A stretch of 64,000 nucleotides of DNA. Source: Idiomarina seosinensis_A. Lineage in GTDB: Bacteria; Pseudomonadota; Gammaproteobacteria; Enterobacterales; Alteromonadaceae. Positions 8,856-16,809 of this stretch are shown here, piece after piece (position 1 is the first letter of the stretch; each line of letters starts with the position of its first letter). The translations under genes and the position numbers were made by a program. The stretch spans positions 310,001-374,000 of the forward strand of contig NZ_CP085211.1 of the NCBI RefSeq assembly GCF_044797955.1, given 5' to 3'. The notes beneath the pieces were generated by a model. It ran no database searches. It saw nothing but the letters and a program-made list of their open reading frames with translations, and was not told the DNA's origin.

Positions 8856-9467
8856 ATGAACAGCGCAACTCGACACCGTGGTTTTACCATCATAGAACTG
8901 ATTATCGTGGTGGTAATTTTAGGGTTATTGGCTGCCTCAGCTTTGCCGCGTTTTACGGATGTCACCGCTGACGCCGAAGACTCGGCCATCGAGGGCGTAG
9001 CCGGTGGCTTCGCCAGCGCTGTTGGTATTGCCCGCGGCGAGTGGGAACTGCGCGGCAGGCCACGGGGCAACGGCACCGACGGAGCCGGAGCACAGGTCGA
9101 GCTGGACTCACTGCCGATTTATGTAGACGGCGACACCGGTTATCCGGTCACCGCCCGTGGCGATGATTCGGTAAACGATGAAAATATGACCGACGTGGAT
9201 TGTGTCAGTTTAATGCAGGGAATTCTGCAGGGTTCGCCGACCATAACCGATGACTTTGCAACCCTTGGCGAAAATCGCTACTACGCCCATGTCGTTGCCA
9301 ATCCGGAACCAACGATGGACAACCAGCTGTGTGTTTACTTTTTAGCCAACACCATCAAGAACTTAGACGCGGCACCCAGTGGTACCGATTATCAGACAAC
9401 CGGCAACGCCTTTGTCTACAACCCAAGAAATGGCGGAGTAACCGTATTCAGTAACAACAGTAACTGA
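8856..9467 (+). CDS. mshB: MSHA minor pilin MshB
   Basis: 203-residue type IV prepilin. The class III signal MNSATRHRG^FTIIELIIVVVILGLL has Gly at -1, Phe at +1 and Glu at +5, so the MSHA prepilin peptidase should cleave after residue 9. The C-terminal part contains a pair of cysteines (DCVSLMQG and LCVYFLAN), compatible with a pilin disulphide loop. A 91-base gap separates it from mshF, the first real gap in this operon, so an internal promoter is possible. RBS-like AAAAGGG lies about 12 bases upstream. It sits directly before the major pilin gene mshA, as in other loci. Confidence 0.86.
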   Translation: MNSATRHRGFTIIELIIVVVILGLLAASALPRFTDVTADAEDSAIEGVAGGFASAVGIARGEWELRGRPRGNGTDGAGAQVELDSLPIYVDGDTGYPVTARGDDSVNDENMTDVDCVSLMQGILQGSPTITDDFATLGENRYYAHVVANPEPTMDNQLCVYFLANTIKNLDAAPSGTDYQTTGNAFVYNPRNGGVTVFSNNSN

Positions 9468-9518
9468 TAAAGTGTATTTAATAGGTTTTAATTTTACTAC
9501 CGAAAAGCGAGAAGTATT

Positions 9519-10052
9519 ATGCGTAATCAAAAAGGTTTTACATTAATTGAATTGATCATCGTGATCGTCGTACTGGGGATTTTGGCCGTCACCGCTGCGC
9601 CGCAGTTTATTAACTTTTCCGGTGATGCTAGAGAGTCGACAATTAGAGGGCTGAAAGGAGCTCTTCAGGGAGCAGCACAAACTACTTATGCTAAAGCATC
9701 TATTGAAGGAGAGCTTGATGAGTCAGGTGAATTAGATTTAAACGGCGATGATAGCGTTGATGTTACTTTAGCTTATGGTTATCCCACAGCTGATGCTGAT
9801 GGGATAGTAGCTGCATCCAATATTGCTGCCGTCCAACTCGTTGATGGTTACGATGAGACCCAGGACTGGGTCTATCGCTTGCAGCCTGACTCAATAGCTA
9901 TTGCACCCGCAGGGACTTTTTCTAATGTAGATCTTTCTAGCGTGAGTTTTTCAACTCTGACTGGCGAGAGTTGTTACGCACAATACACTCAAACCGAGAG
10001 TAATAATGTTGCGCCAACTGTCACTGTCGTTACTACGGGTTGCGGTAATTAA
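9519..10052 (+). CDS. mshA: MSHA major pilin MshA (type IVa-like prepilin)
   Basis: 177-residue prepilin with leader MRNQKG^FTLIELIIVIVVLGIL (Gly -1, Phe +1, Glu +5) and the hydrophobic N-terminal helix of type IV pilins. The body is acidic, with a C-terminal cysteine pair (GESCYAQYTQ and TTGCGN) forming the likely disulphide region. Position after mshB marks it as the main structural subunit. The coding sequence is visibly AT-richer than its neighbours: by hand count 9661-9780 is about 40% G+C, against 60% for a 60-base stretch of mshG (7681-7740). It also uses AGA arginine codons that are scarce elsewhere. A terminator-like hairpin follows, ending the forward operon. Confidence 0.88.
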   Translation: MRNQKGFTLIELIIVIVVLGILAVTAAPQFINFSGDARESTIRGLKGALQGAAQTTYAKASIEGELDESGELDLNGDDSVDVTLAYGYPTADADGIVAASNIAAVQLVDGYDETQDWVYRLQPDSIAIAPAGTFSNVDLSSVSFSTLTGESCYAQYTQTESNNVAPTVTVVTTGCGN

Positions 10053-10089
10053 AAGCGACTCTACTTACTGAAGAGGTTACATTAAAGAC

Positions 10090-10135
10090 GCGGGAAAAGC
10101 CCATTCCCGCATCTCTTATTTAGTGTTATTTTTTA
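10090..10135 (+). terminator. Probable terminator after mshA
   Basis: Inverted repeat GCGGGAA (10090-10096) / TTCCCGC (10104-10110) with a 7-base loop, followed after a T-rich stretch by TTATTTTTT. It lies between mshA and the convergent mshQ and could end transcription from the forward operon. The T tract is not immediately adjacent to the stem, which lowers confidence. Confidence 0.6.
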
Positions 10136-10193
10136 CTAATTAATAGTTAAAAAATCTGGTTAAGAAGAAAAAAATCCAGAAATTATAAAAAAC

Positions 10194-13100
10194 CTACTGC
10201 CACCTCTCCAACCAATAGATGATCCGGTCATTGCCCCGATAAAAACCGAAACTGGCAGTCGCGGCCGGATCTTCTGTAGTGCCATCCCCATCCCAGTCAA
10301 ATTCAAGCCAGGACTTTGTGTCGTATGAGAATGGGAAAAAGCCGGTGGCCGGGCTCGTGGGTGCTTCAAATAAAGCCGCATCGGTTTGTAATTCACCGTT
10401 ACTAAATTCTGCAGTTGTGGGTCCGGCGACAATAGATTGACTGCCAGCATCAAAGTTAGCAACATCGTAATCAAAACAACTATCATCCGAGTGAGTCACG
10501 AACTCACCTGCTGAATTAAAATACTGATTTTCCATTATGATATTGAGGTCGACACCATCCGGCCCTGAAATATTAGCCAAAACAGTCCTTCCGTAGCGAA
10601 GTGCCAGGGTGTCTGCCAGGGGAACGGCGTCACCACTGTGCGTGGCCAGGGTCTTGTCAGCACTGGCAAAATCTCGGTTGTCCAGTTCCGTATTGACTTG
10701 CAGGCCTACTTTAAAGTTCTCGTAGGGGCCGTCAGGCTGCAAGTCAGCGCGTCGGCTGAATAGGCCGTCAGTCGCGGTAAAAACAAGTTCACCCAGTTGC
10801 CAGGTGTCGCCGGTTGCTAAAGCCCAGCGACTGGAAAAGTTATCCGCGGTTGTGTCGGCGGGTGTCTCATTGGCAACAACGGTAGTTAGTTCCGCCGTAT
10901 TGCCGTTACCGTAGTTGATGCCCCCGGAATTTGCATAGTTTTGGGTCACGCTGCCTTGCGTATTAACAGCTCTGACCGTGTAATTTACGCCAATGCCGGG
11001 TTCACCCATGTAACTAAAGCTACCGGCACTGCAGGTATTATCGAGCCGCGATGAGTCAAGTATAAAGCGATGCGGATAAAAACGCCCTACGGGTGTCACT
11101 GGTCGTGAGAGAGCGTCACCGGCACCAAGATAGTCATTTAACGGCTCACCATTGCCCCCTAGTTGGGCGCGCAAATTAACGGTACCTGCTTCTGCCCATG
11201 CAAGGCTGCTGGTTTTAAAAGTGCCGGTGTTAGTGCCCGGGTTAGTTAAGCTAAAGGCTTCTGCGTTAAGTAGCTTACTTGCATCGCTATCAGGAGCAGC
11301 AGGTAGCGGATGAGCCATTGAATCGAATTGGACTCTGACGCGGGTAACGTCGTTGGTTTGTTCGTTGCCAAAATTAGGCGTACTGTTGCCGTCTGCATTA
11401 AAGCTTTGAATGATGGCATTAAATGCTTCTCCTGCTGCGCGGTAGCCGTCCCCCGACTCAAACGTTGCTGGTCGTGGGTCATCACTATCGGTCAGTGGCG
11501 TCAACGTTAATGTGTGGGGTTTAACAACGTAATTGTTGAGGCTGCTGCCGGTTAACAGAATCTCTGGATCGCCCGTGGCAGGATCGGCAGGTAATTGTAG
11601 CTCTGCGTTCATACGCAGTTGGCCGACATCGGAGTAAACATTGTTCAACACAGCCGCGCCATCACTGTTAAAGTTAAGGGTCAGGCTGGTGCTGGCCGCG
11701 CTATTTCCCAGGCTGTAGAGGTCCACAACTGTACTATTGACCTGATAACTTTGCCCGCTTACCGGGGCTGTTGGGTTAACGGCTTCGACGCCAAGCTGGA
11801 CTGTCTGAGTTCCTTCAACCCGCGCTTCACAGGCTCCGGTCGTTGTATTGGTTTCGACAGCTCTCAACAATGTATCAAAGGGCGTACCGGCAAATTTACC
11901 GGGTATCGGGCTGATACCATCAGTATCAGTAATAACTAAGCCCGCAGTTTTGAATTCAATGCTACAGCTACTGTTACTAATACCAGCGTTGTCATAACAT
12001 TCCAACGGAGCCGATGCGGCCGGGGAGGCTGTTGTTATGGACAGAGTTGATATTCCACCGGTGGTTAGTCTAAGAGCCGTGGTCGCAGAACCATCACTAA
12101 AGGAAAAATCAACTAAGTTAGCGCTCGCGCTGGCTTCCGAAGAGCTTTGCCACTGGCTATTAACATCGGACGACTCCACTGTAGCGGTTACATCGGACGT
12201 TGCCGTGCTATTGCAGTTGTCGTCGGCACAGGCTGTAATTTCAACCTCTGCGGCAAGGCAGCTAACCGTCGATGCAGGAAAGGTCAGCCGATAGTGATCA
12301 ACCCCGTTTAATATAGCAGGGTCACAGCCCTGAGCAATCAGTGCTTCTTCTTGATCCTGCGGTGAATAGGTAATTTCGGTATTATTGCCGAAAGTAACTG
12401 TTCCTTGAGTCAAAGCGCTACCCTGATAGTTGGTGTTTTGTCCAAACTCGATGTCCACTGACTGGTAGGGGCTGTAGATATTACCGTTGAAGGTAAATTC
12501 GGGACAGTTTTTACCGCTATTACAGTAGTTACCGACGATAAAGTCAGCGTTTTCGTATAAGTAGACCATTAAGTTGGAGGTAAGCCCGTCGCTGTTAAAC
12601 GAAATGTCGTTGCCCCCGGTCACACCGTTTTCGATATAAATTGTGACCAACCCCGATGGAACAATATTGACTGAGCTATTATTGGCCAGATTTAAATTAC
12701 GAATGTAATAAGTGCCGGGTGCTATTTCCAGGTAATTGTTATTCGTACTAAAACTGAGAGTGTCAATATAATAGGTGCCGCCGGCCGTTGACGAGTAATC
12801 ATTTGGAGTATCGGTATAAATGGTATCGTAAGTGCCCGGTGGCAGATCTTTGCCGTTAGTCACTGAACCATAGTCCGGCGAGGTTGGAAAGGCAGGAAAA
12901 GTTTCTGGATTTAACGGCGGATACGGCAAATCGACGGTATCGATGATGCCCTCAGGCGTCGGGGTATTACCTTCTTTGTCCTGAATTTCATTGTCATTAA
13001 TCGATGAGCCGGAGCCCGACTCAAACTGCGACAGACCGACGATGCCTAAGTAGGATAAAGCGGCTAGTTCCTCACAAGTAGCGCCAGAACTCGGATCGCT

Positions 13101-14243
13101 GCCATCAGGGCCACTGGGACCACTGCCGCTTTGACAGGTAAATGCATCATTCGGATCAACGGTGCTGCTGGAGTCATCGCAGTAGATATCTCCTGCTACG
13201 GCATTCTCATCGCCGCTGTTGTTAATAATGGTCGATGCAGATGCTGAGCCCCCAATAGAGCCATCCCAGCCAATATCGATTTCAGTATCGGCTACCGCAT
13301 TTTCTGTAATGTAGGCATTGGAGTCCTGCATTTCGATAATATCAGCGGCTGCGGAACCCTCGATACCCGAGCCACTTTCAATAACAAGGTCGTCATTGGC
13401 AACAACATCACCAACGACCTCAGTACCTGAGGCCCGCAGGTATATATTAGCGCCGTTTACGTTGCCATTAACGGTATTGCTGCTGCCAATATCCACTGTG
13501 CCAGTTGACGCAATGTTACCGTTAAACGTACCGTTACTCGGTTTAAGTACAACCGAGTCAGTACCGGTAATACTGCCCTGTACCGTACTTTCCGATCCGA
13601 TAATCACAGAGTCAGCTCTGACAAAACTGCTGATATCAACTTGAGCGTCAGTTTCCAGTGAGTTGGCGATGATGCTACTACCTACGGAAGATCGGTAACC
13701 GAGAAACACATCAGTACCACTAATACTGCCGGTAATAGTCTCGTTATTTGCCGTGGTAACGGCTCCTCCAGTTAAATTACCACTGATAGTATTACCCGAT
13801 GCTCCAACATAACTACTGGTCACCGTAATATCTCCGGAATAAGTGTTAGCGGTACCACCAGAATGAGAGATAGAGTCTGCAGTAATATCACCTCCAACGT
13901 TGTTATTCTGGCCAAAACTAATACTACCGCCGCTGACATCCAGGTTGCTATCCGTTGAAAAGTCGTTAGAGGTGGTAAGGCTGCCATTGTTGACTATGAC
14001 ATTAACTCCAGTAATCGTAGCACCACCGAGTGAAGCCTGGCCGGTTACGATGATAGTATCTACCTTAGAGGCCGTAACACTGTCATTGGCAGTAAGTGTC
14101 AGTCCGTTCGGGCAAAGCACGGGATCCTGGCCTTTTTGAGTACACTCCGGAGGGAGTGTCTTATCTGTATCAAAAGCTTCCGCCACTGCCTGGGTTGCAG
14201 ACAATAAGCCGATAATGACTAAAGCAGCTTTAAAGAACCGCAT
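10194..14243 (-). CDS. mshQ: MSHA-associated large secreted protein MshQ
   Basis: 1349-residue protein with a signal peptide (MRFFKAALVIIGLLSATQAVA). Residues about 35-365 are a long run of short Ser/Thr/Asn/Gly-rich units with a GNVTG.../GSISG.../GDVVA... rhythm, typical of a polymer-forming (bactofilin-like) or other beta-helical fold. A Ser/Gly/Pro/Asp linker follows, then a beta-rich region (about 500-640) with a NGNIYSPYQSVDIEFGQN segment like that of PilX-associated domains. The last ~700 residues have the CLAAEVEITAC...CNSTAT pattern of the DUF6701 region that defines MshQ. This is the last gene of the reverse-strand D-O-P-Q block, overlapping mshP by 14 bases. A surface or pilus-tip adhesin role is inference. 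In other MSHA loci it is usually co-directional with mshA. Confidence 0.85.
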   Translation of the reverse strand: MRFFKAALVIIGLLSATQAVAEAFDTDKTLPPECTQKGQDPVLCPNGLTLTANDSVTASKVDTIIVTGQASLGGATITGVNVIVNNGSLTTSNDFSTDSNLDVSGGSISFGQNNNVGGDITADSISHSGGTANTYSGDITVTSSYVGASGNTISGNLTGGAVTTANNETITGSISGTDVFLGYRSSVGSSIIANSLETDAQVDISSFVRADSVIIGSESTVQGSITGTDSVVLKPSNGTFNGNIASTGTVDIGSSNTVNGNVNGANIYLRASGTEVVGDVVANDDLVIESGSGIEGSAAADIIEMQDSNAYITENAVADTEIDIGWDGSIGGSASASTIINNSGDENAVAGDIYCDDSSSTVDPNDAFTCQSGSGPSGPDGSDPSSGATCEELAALSYLGIVGLSQFESGSGSSINDNEIQDKEGNTPTPEGIIDTVDLPYPPLNPETFPAFPTSPDYGSVTNGKDLPPGTYDTIYTDTPNDYSSTAGGTYYIDTLSFSTNNNYLEIAPGTYYIRNLNLANNSSVNIVPSGLVTIYIENGVTGGNDISFNSDGLTSNLMVYLYENADFIVGNYCNSGKNCPEFTFNGNIYSPYQSVDIEFGQNTNYQGSALTQGTVTFGNNTEITYSPQDQEEALIAQGCDPAILNGVDHYRLTFPASTVSCLAAEVEITACADDNCNSTATSDVTATVESSDVNSQWQSSSEASASANLVDFSFSDGSATTALRLTTGGISTLSITTASPAASAPLECYDNAGISNSSCSIEFKTAGLVITDTDGISPIPGKFAGTPFDTLLRAVETNTTTGACEARVEGTQTVQLGVEAVNPTAPVSGQSYQVNSTVVDLYSLGNSAASTSLTLNFNSDGAAVLNNVYSDVGQLRMNAELQLPADPATGDPEILLTGSSLNNYVVKPHTLTLTPLTDSDDPRPATFESGDGYRAAGEAFNAIIQSFNADGNSTPNFGNEQTNDVTRVRVQFDSMAHPLPAAPDSDASKLLNAEAFSLTNPGTNTGTFKTSSLAWAEAGTVNLRAQLGGNGEPLNDYLGAGDALSRPVTPVGRFYPHRFILDSSRLDNTCSAGSFSYMGEPGIGVNYTVRAVNTQGSVTQNYANSGGINYGNGNTAELTTVVANETPADTTADNFSSRWALATGDTWQLGELVFTATDGLFSRRADLQPDGPYENFKVGLQVNTELDNRDFASADKTLATHSGDAVPLADTLALRYGRTVLANISGPDGVDLNIIMENQYFNSAGEFVTHSDDSCFDYDVANFDAGSQSIVAGPTTAEFSNGELQTDAALFEAPTSPATGFFPFSYDTKSWLEFDWDGDGTTEDPAATASFGFYRGNDRIIYWLERWQ

Positions 14244-14685
14244 CGCTCGCCTCCAGAGTCAATACCCGGGAATAATCGTTGGCGCCGACAGAACAGCGGC
14301 CTATGGCTTCAATTCGAAAATGGTTGCGGTCGTCAAACTCGTGGTAGTCGCAGTAAACTTCGGCTTCACAAAGACTTAAGCCGGTCAGGTCGTTAAAGGC
14401 GAAGTTACTGGCAGTATCGGTTTGTTGCGGACTGTCGCCTGCGACACGCGCCGCACATTGTGCCGAATCGATACTGTTGGGGTCACTCATAATCTGAGTT
14501 AAAAATATCTCGGCACCACTGCGGGCGGCGAACATTGCGCGAGTGCCATAAACATCACTGACCGTTGCTTTACTGGCGTCACCAAGAATTTTGACTACCG
14601 CCAGCCCAACAAAGCTTAGAATAACGATAATAAAAATGGCCATGGCCAATGCGGCACCTTGTTGTTTTTGGCTGCTAGGGAACAT
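14230..14685 (-). CDS. mshP: MSHA biogenesis protein MshP (PilX-like)
   Basis: About 151 residues. The N-terminus MFPSSQKQQGAALAMAIFII gives a short basic leader followed by a hydrophobic helix, resembling PilX-type minor pilin-like proteins but without a canonical GFTLIE site. Cysteine pairs occur in the body (QCAARVAG; LCEAEVYCDYHEF). I start at ATG 14685 because GAGGTG lies about 10 bases upstream on this strand; an ATG 18 bases further out (14703) has no ribosome site. It overlaps mshO by 11 bases and mshQ by 14. The assignment depends on the N-terminal pattern and its place between mshO and mshQ. Confidence 0.78.
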   Translation of the reverse strand: MFPSSQKQQGAALAMAIFIIVILSFVGLAVVKILGDASKATVSDVYGTRAMFAARSGAEIFLTQIMSDPNSIDSAQCAARVAGDSPQQTDTASNFAFNDLTGLSLCEAEVYCDYHEFDDRNHFRIEAIGRCSVGANDYSRVLTLEASDAVL

Positions 14686-15478
14686 TCGGTATATGCACCT
14701 CATATAAAAGTTTTAGAGGCTCGGCACTGTCGGTGCGGGCAAAAGCAAAGTCGATGAGCACCAGGTTGTTGCGGGTTAAGGTTGCATCATTGACCGTAAA
14801 TAACCGAATACCCTCGGCTGAGTTGTTGAGGCTTTCGGCCATAATCTGGCTTACGGCGCTGCCATCAGTATAGCTGCCGCCACGGTTATAGCCCTGGTAA
14901 CGGCGTAGTCTGCCAGTGGCCGGCACATAACACCAGGTTATTGGCGACGCAATTTTAAAATAGCGGTCAACCGGACCGGTTTGGCTGAATGTCGCATCGT
15001 TATCGACAAACTCAAACTCGATTGCCTGATCATTATCAACCAGAGTTTCACTGGCGATAGTGTAAATCTGCGCTGAGTTACTGTAAACGTCCCGACTTGC
15101 ATACAAAGCGATAGCAAAGGTACCGCTGTAGGGCGTAGCGCGCTCTAGCGGACGCACGCCCAATAACGGCTGGTCAGAATTACCAGGCGTGGGCAGGTCG
15201 AGGTATTCACTGGTTGTTTCTATTGGTAAGTATTCAATACACTGACCGTTATTCAAGGTACGAACGCTGCGGGGCAGAGCGTTTCGTAGCTCACGGCTTA
15301 ATCGTTCAAGAGCAAACCGTGACTGAGATACCAGCTGCTCACGGGCACTGGTATCGCTGTAAACCTGTGCACCAAAGCCAATGAACTGAAACGAAAAGGT
15401 ACCAACAATGGCGAGCAGCACAATGACCAGGATCAGCTCAATCAGGGTAAAACCGTTGTCGGTCGGCTTATGCTGCAT
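14675..15478 (-). CDS. mshO: MSHA minor pilin MshO
   Basis: 267-residue prepilin-like protein with signal MQHKPTDNG^FTLIELILVIVLLAIVG (Gly -1, Phe +1, Glu +5). It contains the SQSRFALERLSRELRNALPRS helix common in PilW/GspJ-type pseudopilins just after the N-terminal helix, and two body cysteines (NNGQCIEYLP, PITWCYVPA). Its larger size and PilW/GspJ resemblance fit MshO. The start overlaps the mshD stop (TGATG on the reverse strand), indicating coupled translation. Confidence 0.85.
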   Translation of the reverse strand: MQHKPTDNGFTLIELILVIVLLAIVGTFSFQFIGFGAQVYSDTSAREQLVSQSRFALERLSRELRNALPRSVRTLNNGQCIEYLPIETTSEYLDLPTPGNSDQPLLGVRPLERATPYSGTFAIALYASRDVYSNSAQIYTIASETLVDNDQAIEFEFVDNDATFSQTGPVDRYFKIASPITWCYVPATGRLRRYQGYNRGGSYTDGSAVSQIMAESLNNSAEGIRLFTVNDATLTRNNLVLIDFAFARTDSAEPLKLLYEVHIPNVP

Positions 15479-16014
15479 CAGTAATTACCCCGAAGGCTGC
15501 TAAACGCAAAGTCCTGGCCAGTGGGTGTCGTAATGGTCACTAAAATCCGCTTATAGTCGGTAACACTGTTAATCTGATTGCCGCTGGTGTCGCTGTAGGT
15601 GACCACAATCGAAAAGCCAAAGTCGTCGTATCGATCCGCGGCGGCGGAACTGAGAATATCGTTGATGGAATTACCCGGGGAGGACAGACCATCAAAATCA
15701 TCGACGTCATCGTAGCGGTTGCGGTTCTCGCCTGGATCTGCGCCTAATTCATTGGGGGGAGTGCAACTTCTTGGTGGTGGCCCGGGATCGCCACAACGGA
15801 TATAGCCGCCACCCAAATCGTTGTTTTCGTCAAAAGCTTTGGCCATAATCTCGTTCATGAACATTTGCCCGAGCGCCGATGCTCTTGCCTGCAGTATAGG
15901 CTCAGCGCTGCGCGGTGCCTGCGGGAATACCAGCACTGTCAGAGTAACCAGAGCAATACCCAGGGCAACGATGCCGACAATAATCTCGATTAGGGTAAAG
16001 CCTTTTTGCTTCAT
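15478..16014 (-). CDS. mshD: MSHA minor pilin MshD
   Basis: 178-residue prepilin-like protein with leader MKQKG^FTLIEIIVGIVALGIAL (Gly -1, Glu +5) and a PilV/GspI-like N-terminal region. The body contains LGQMFMNEIMAKAFDENNDLGGGY, then two cysteines in GYIRCGDPGPPPRSC, and an NRYDDVDDFDGL segment, all frequent in MshD proteins. It is the first gene of the reverse block mshD-O-P-Q. It diverges from mshC across a 119-base gap (16015-16133) that must hold the promoters for both directions. Confidence 0.84.
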   Translation of the reverse strand: MKQKGFTLIEIIVGIVALGIALVTLTVLVFPQAPRSAEPILQARASALGQMFMNEIMAKAFDENNDLGGGYIRCGDPGPPPRSCTPPNELGADPGENRNRYDDVDDFDGLSSPGNSINDILSSAAADRYDDFGFSIVVTYSDTSGNQINSVTDYKRILVTITTPTGQDFAFSSLRGNY

Positions 16015-16133
16015 AACACGCTCTAATTCCGGGTTTATTTCAGTTTAACTGTTTTTTTGCGAGTTGTTGATATATTGTGCAACAAAACAGCTTAAGCAGA
16101 CTAACATAAAGGTTTAACCGCTACTCTAATGCG

Positions 16134-16634
16134 ATGCAAATGGTAACCGTAAATCAACAACGGGCTTTCACCCTGGTAGAACTTATTATTATTATCGTTT
16201 TGCTGGGTATTCTGGCCGTAAGCGCTTACCCTCTGTTAGGCGATCGGGCCGGGGTCGATGTTGCTACCCGTCAGGGTGAATTAATGAGTCTGTTGCGATT
16301 ACAGCAACAGCGAGCCATGCAGGACACGGCCAGCTCCCAATTATATGGTGTTGAGCTTAGCGCTAATCAGGTTGTGGCTATCCCTGGCGATGCAGACGCT
16401 AATGTTGAAGCGCCGGGCGCTATTACCCTGTCGCTGCAGACAACTCAGGGTAGTACCATTACCGAACCGGTTTACTTTGATGCTATGGGCTGCCCCTTTG
16501 TCGGCGTGGGTAAACCGGCACAACTCTGCAACTTAAATTCCGGATTAGAAATCGTCATCAGCGGCGCAGTAGAACGGCGGGTCTGTCTGCAAAGTCAGGG
16601 ATATATCCGCGCGGGGCAGTGTACAGCCCCTTAA
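16134..16634 (+). CDS. mshC: MSHA minor pilin MshC (GspH/FimT-like)
   Basis: 166-residue prepilin-like protein. The signal reads VNQQRA^FTLVELIIIIVLLGIL: Glu at +5 is kept but the residue before the cleavage site is Ala instead of Gly. The GspH/FimT-type body includes MSLLRLQQQRAMQDTASSQ and an alternating Cys-containing C-terminal half (GCPFVG, LCNLNSG, VCLQSQ, QCTAP). In most MSHA loci mshC sits between mshA and mshD on the same strand; here it lies beyond mshD and faces away from it. ATG 16134 and ATG 16140 are both possible starts. Confidence 0.76.
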   Translation: MQMVTVNQQRAFTLVELIIIIVLLGILAVSAYPLLGDRAGVDVATRQGELMSLLRLQQQRAMQDTASSQLYGVELSANQVVAIPGDADANVEAPGAITLSLQTTQGSTITEPVYFDAMGCPFVGVGKPAQLCNLNSGLEIVISGAVERRVCLQSQGYIRAGQCTAP

Positions 16635-16718
16635 AAGTCATTAAATGATTAATATTGCCTCTTGCGCTTTGTTTGACAAGCACATAGCATAAAGCATTGT
16701 GAGTAAAAATGCGTGACG

Positions 16719-16745
16719 TCGACAAACGTTCAATAAAACTATAAT
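16719..16745 (+). promoter_or_regulatory. Candidate promoter for the SUMF1/PEGA gene
   Basis: TCGACA (16719-16724) and a perfect TATAAT (16740-16745) separated by 15 bases, in the 175-base gap between mshC and the next gene. Another exact TTGACA occurs at 16673-16678 but has no good -10 partner. The short spacer makes this tentative. Confidence 0.35.
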
Positions 16746-16809
16746 AACTCCAGCGCAGTGACCGTTTAGCGACTTGCCGCTGCGTTATTTTCAAGCTTGG
16801 AATGGGAAT

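Noticed and set aside
12037..14139. Several forward reading frames of 79-108 codons opposite mshQ
   Set aside because: They mirror the mshQ codon pattern, are Ser/Thr/Leu/Pro-rich without motifs, and have no ribosome sites. They are shadows of the long reverse gene.
13150..14140. Repetitive DNA in mshQ as a possible CRISPR or tandem-repeat array
   Set aside because: The repetition is at the protein level (beta-helix-like units) with no conserved direct repeat and spacer pattern at the DNA level.
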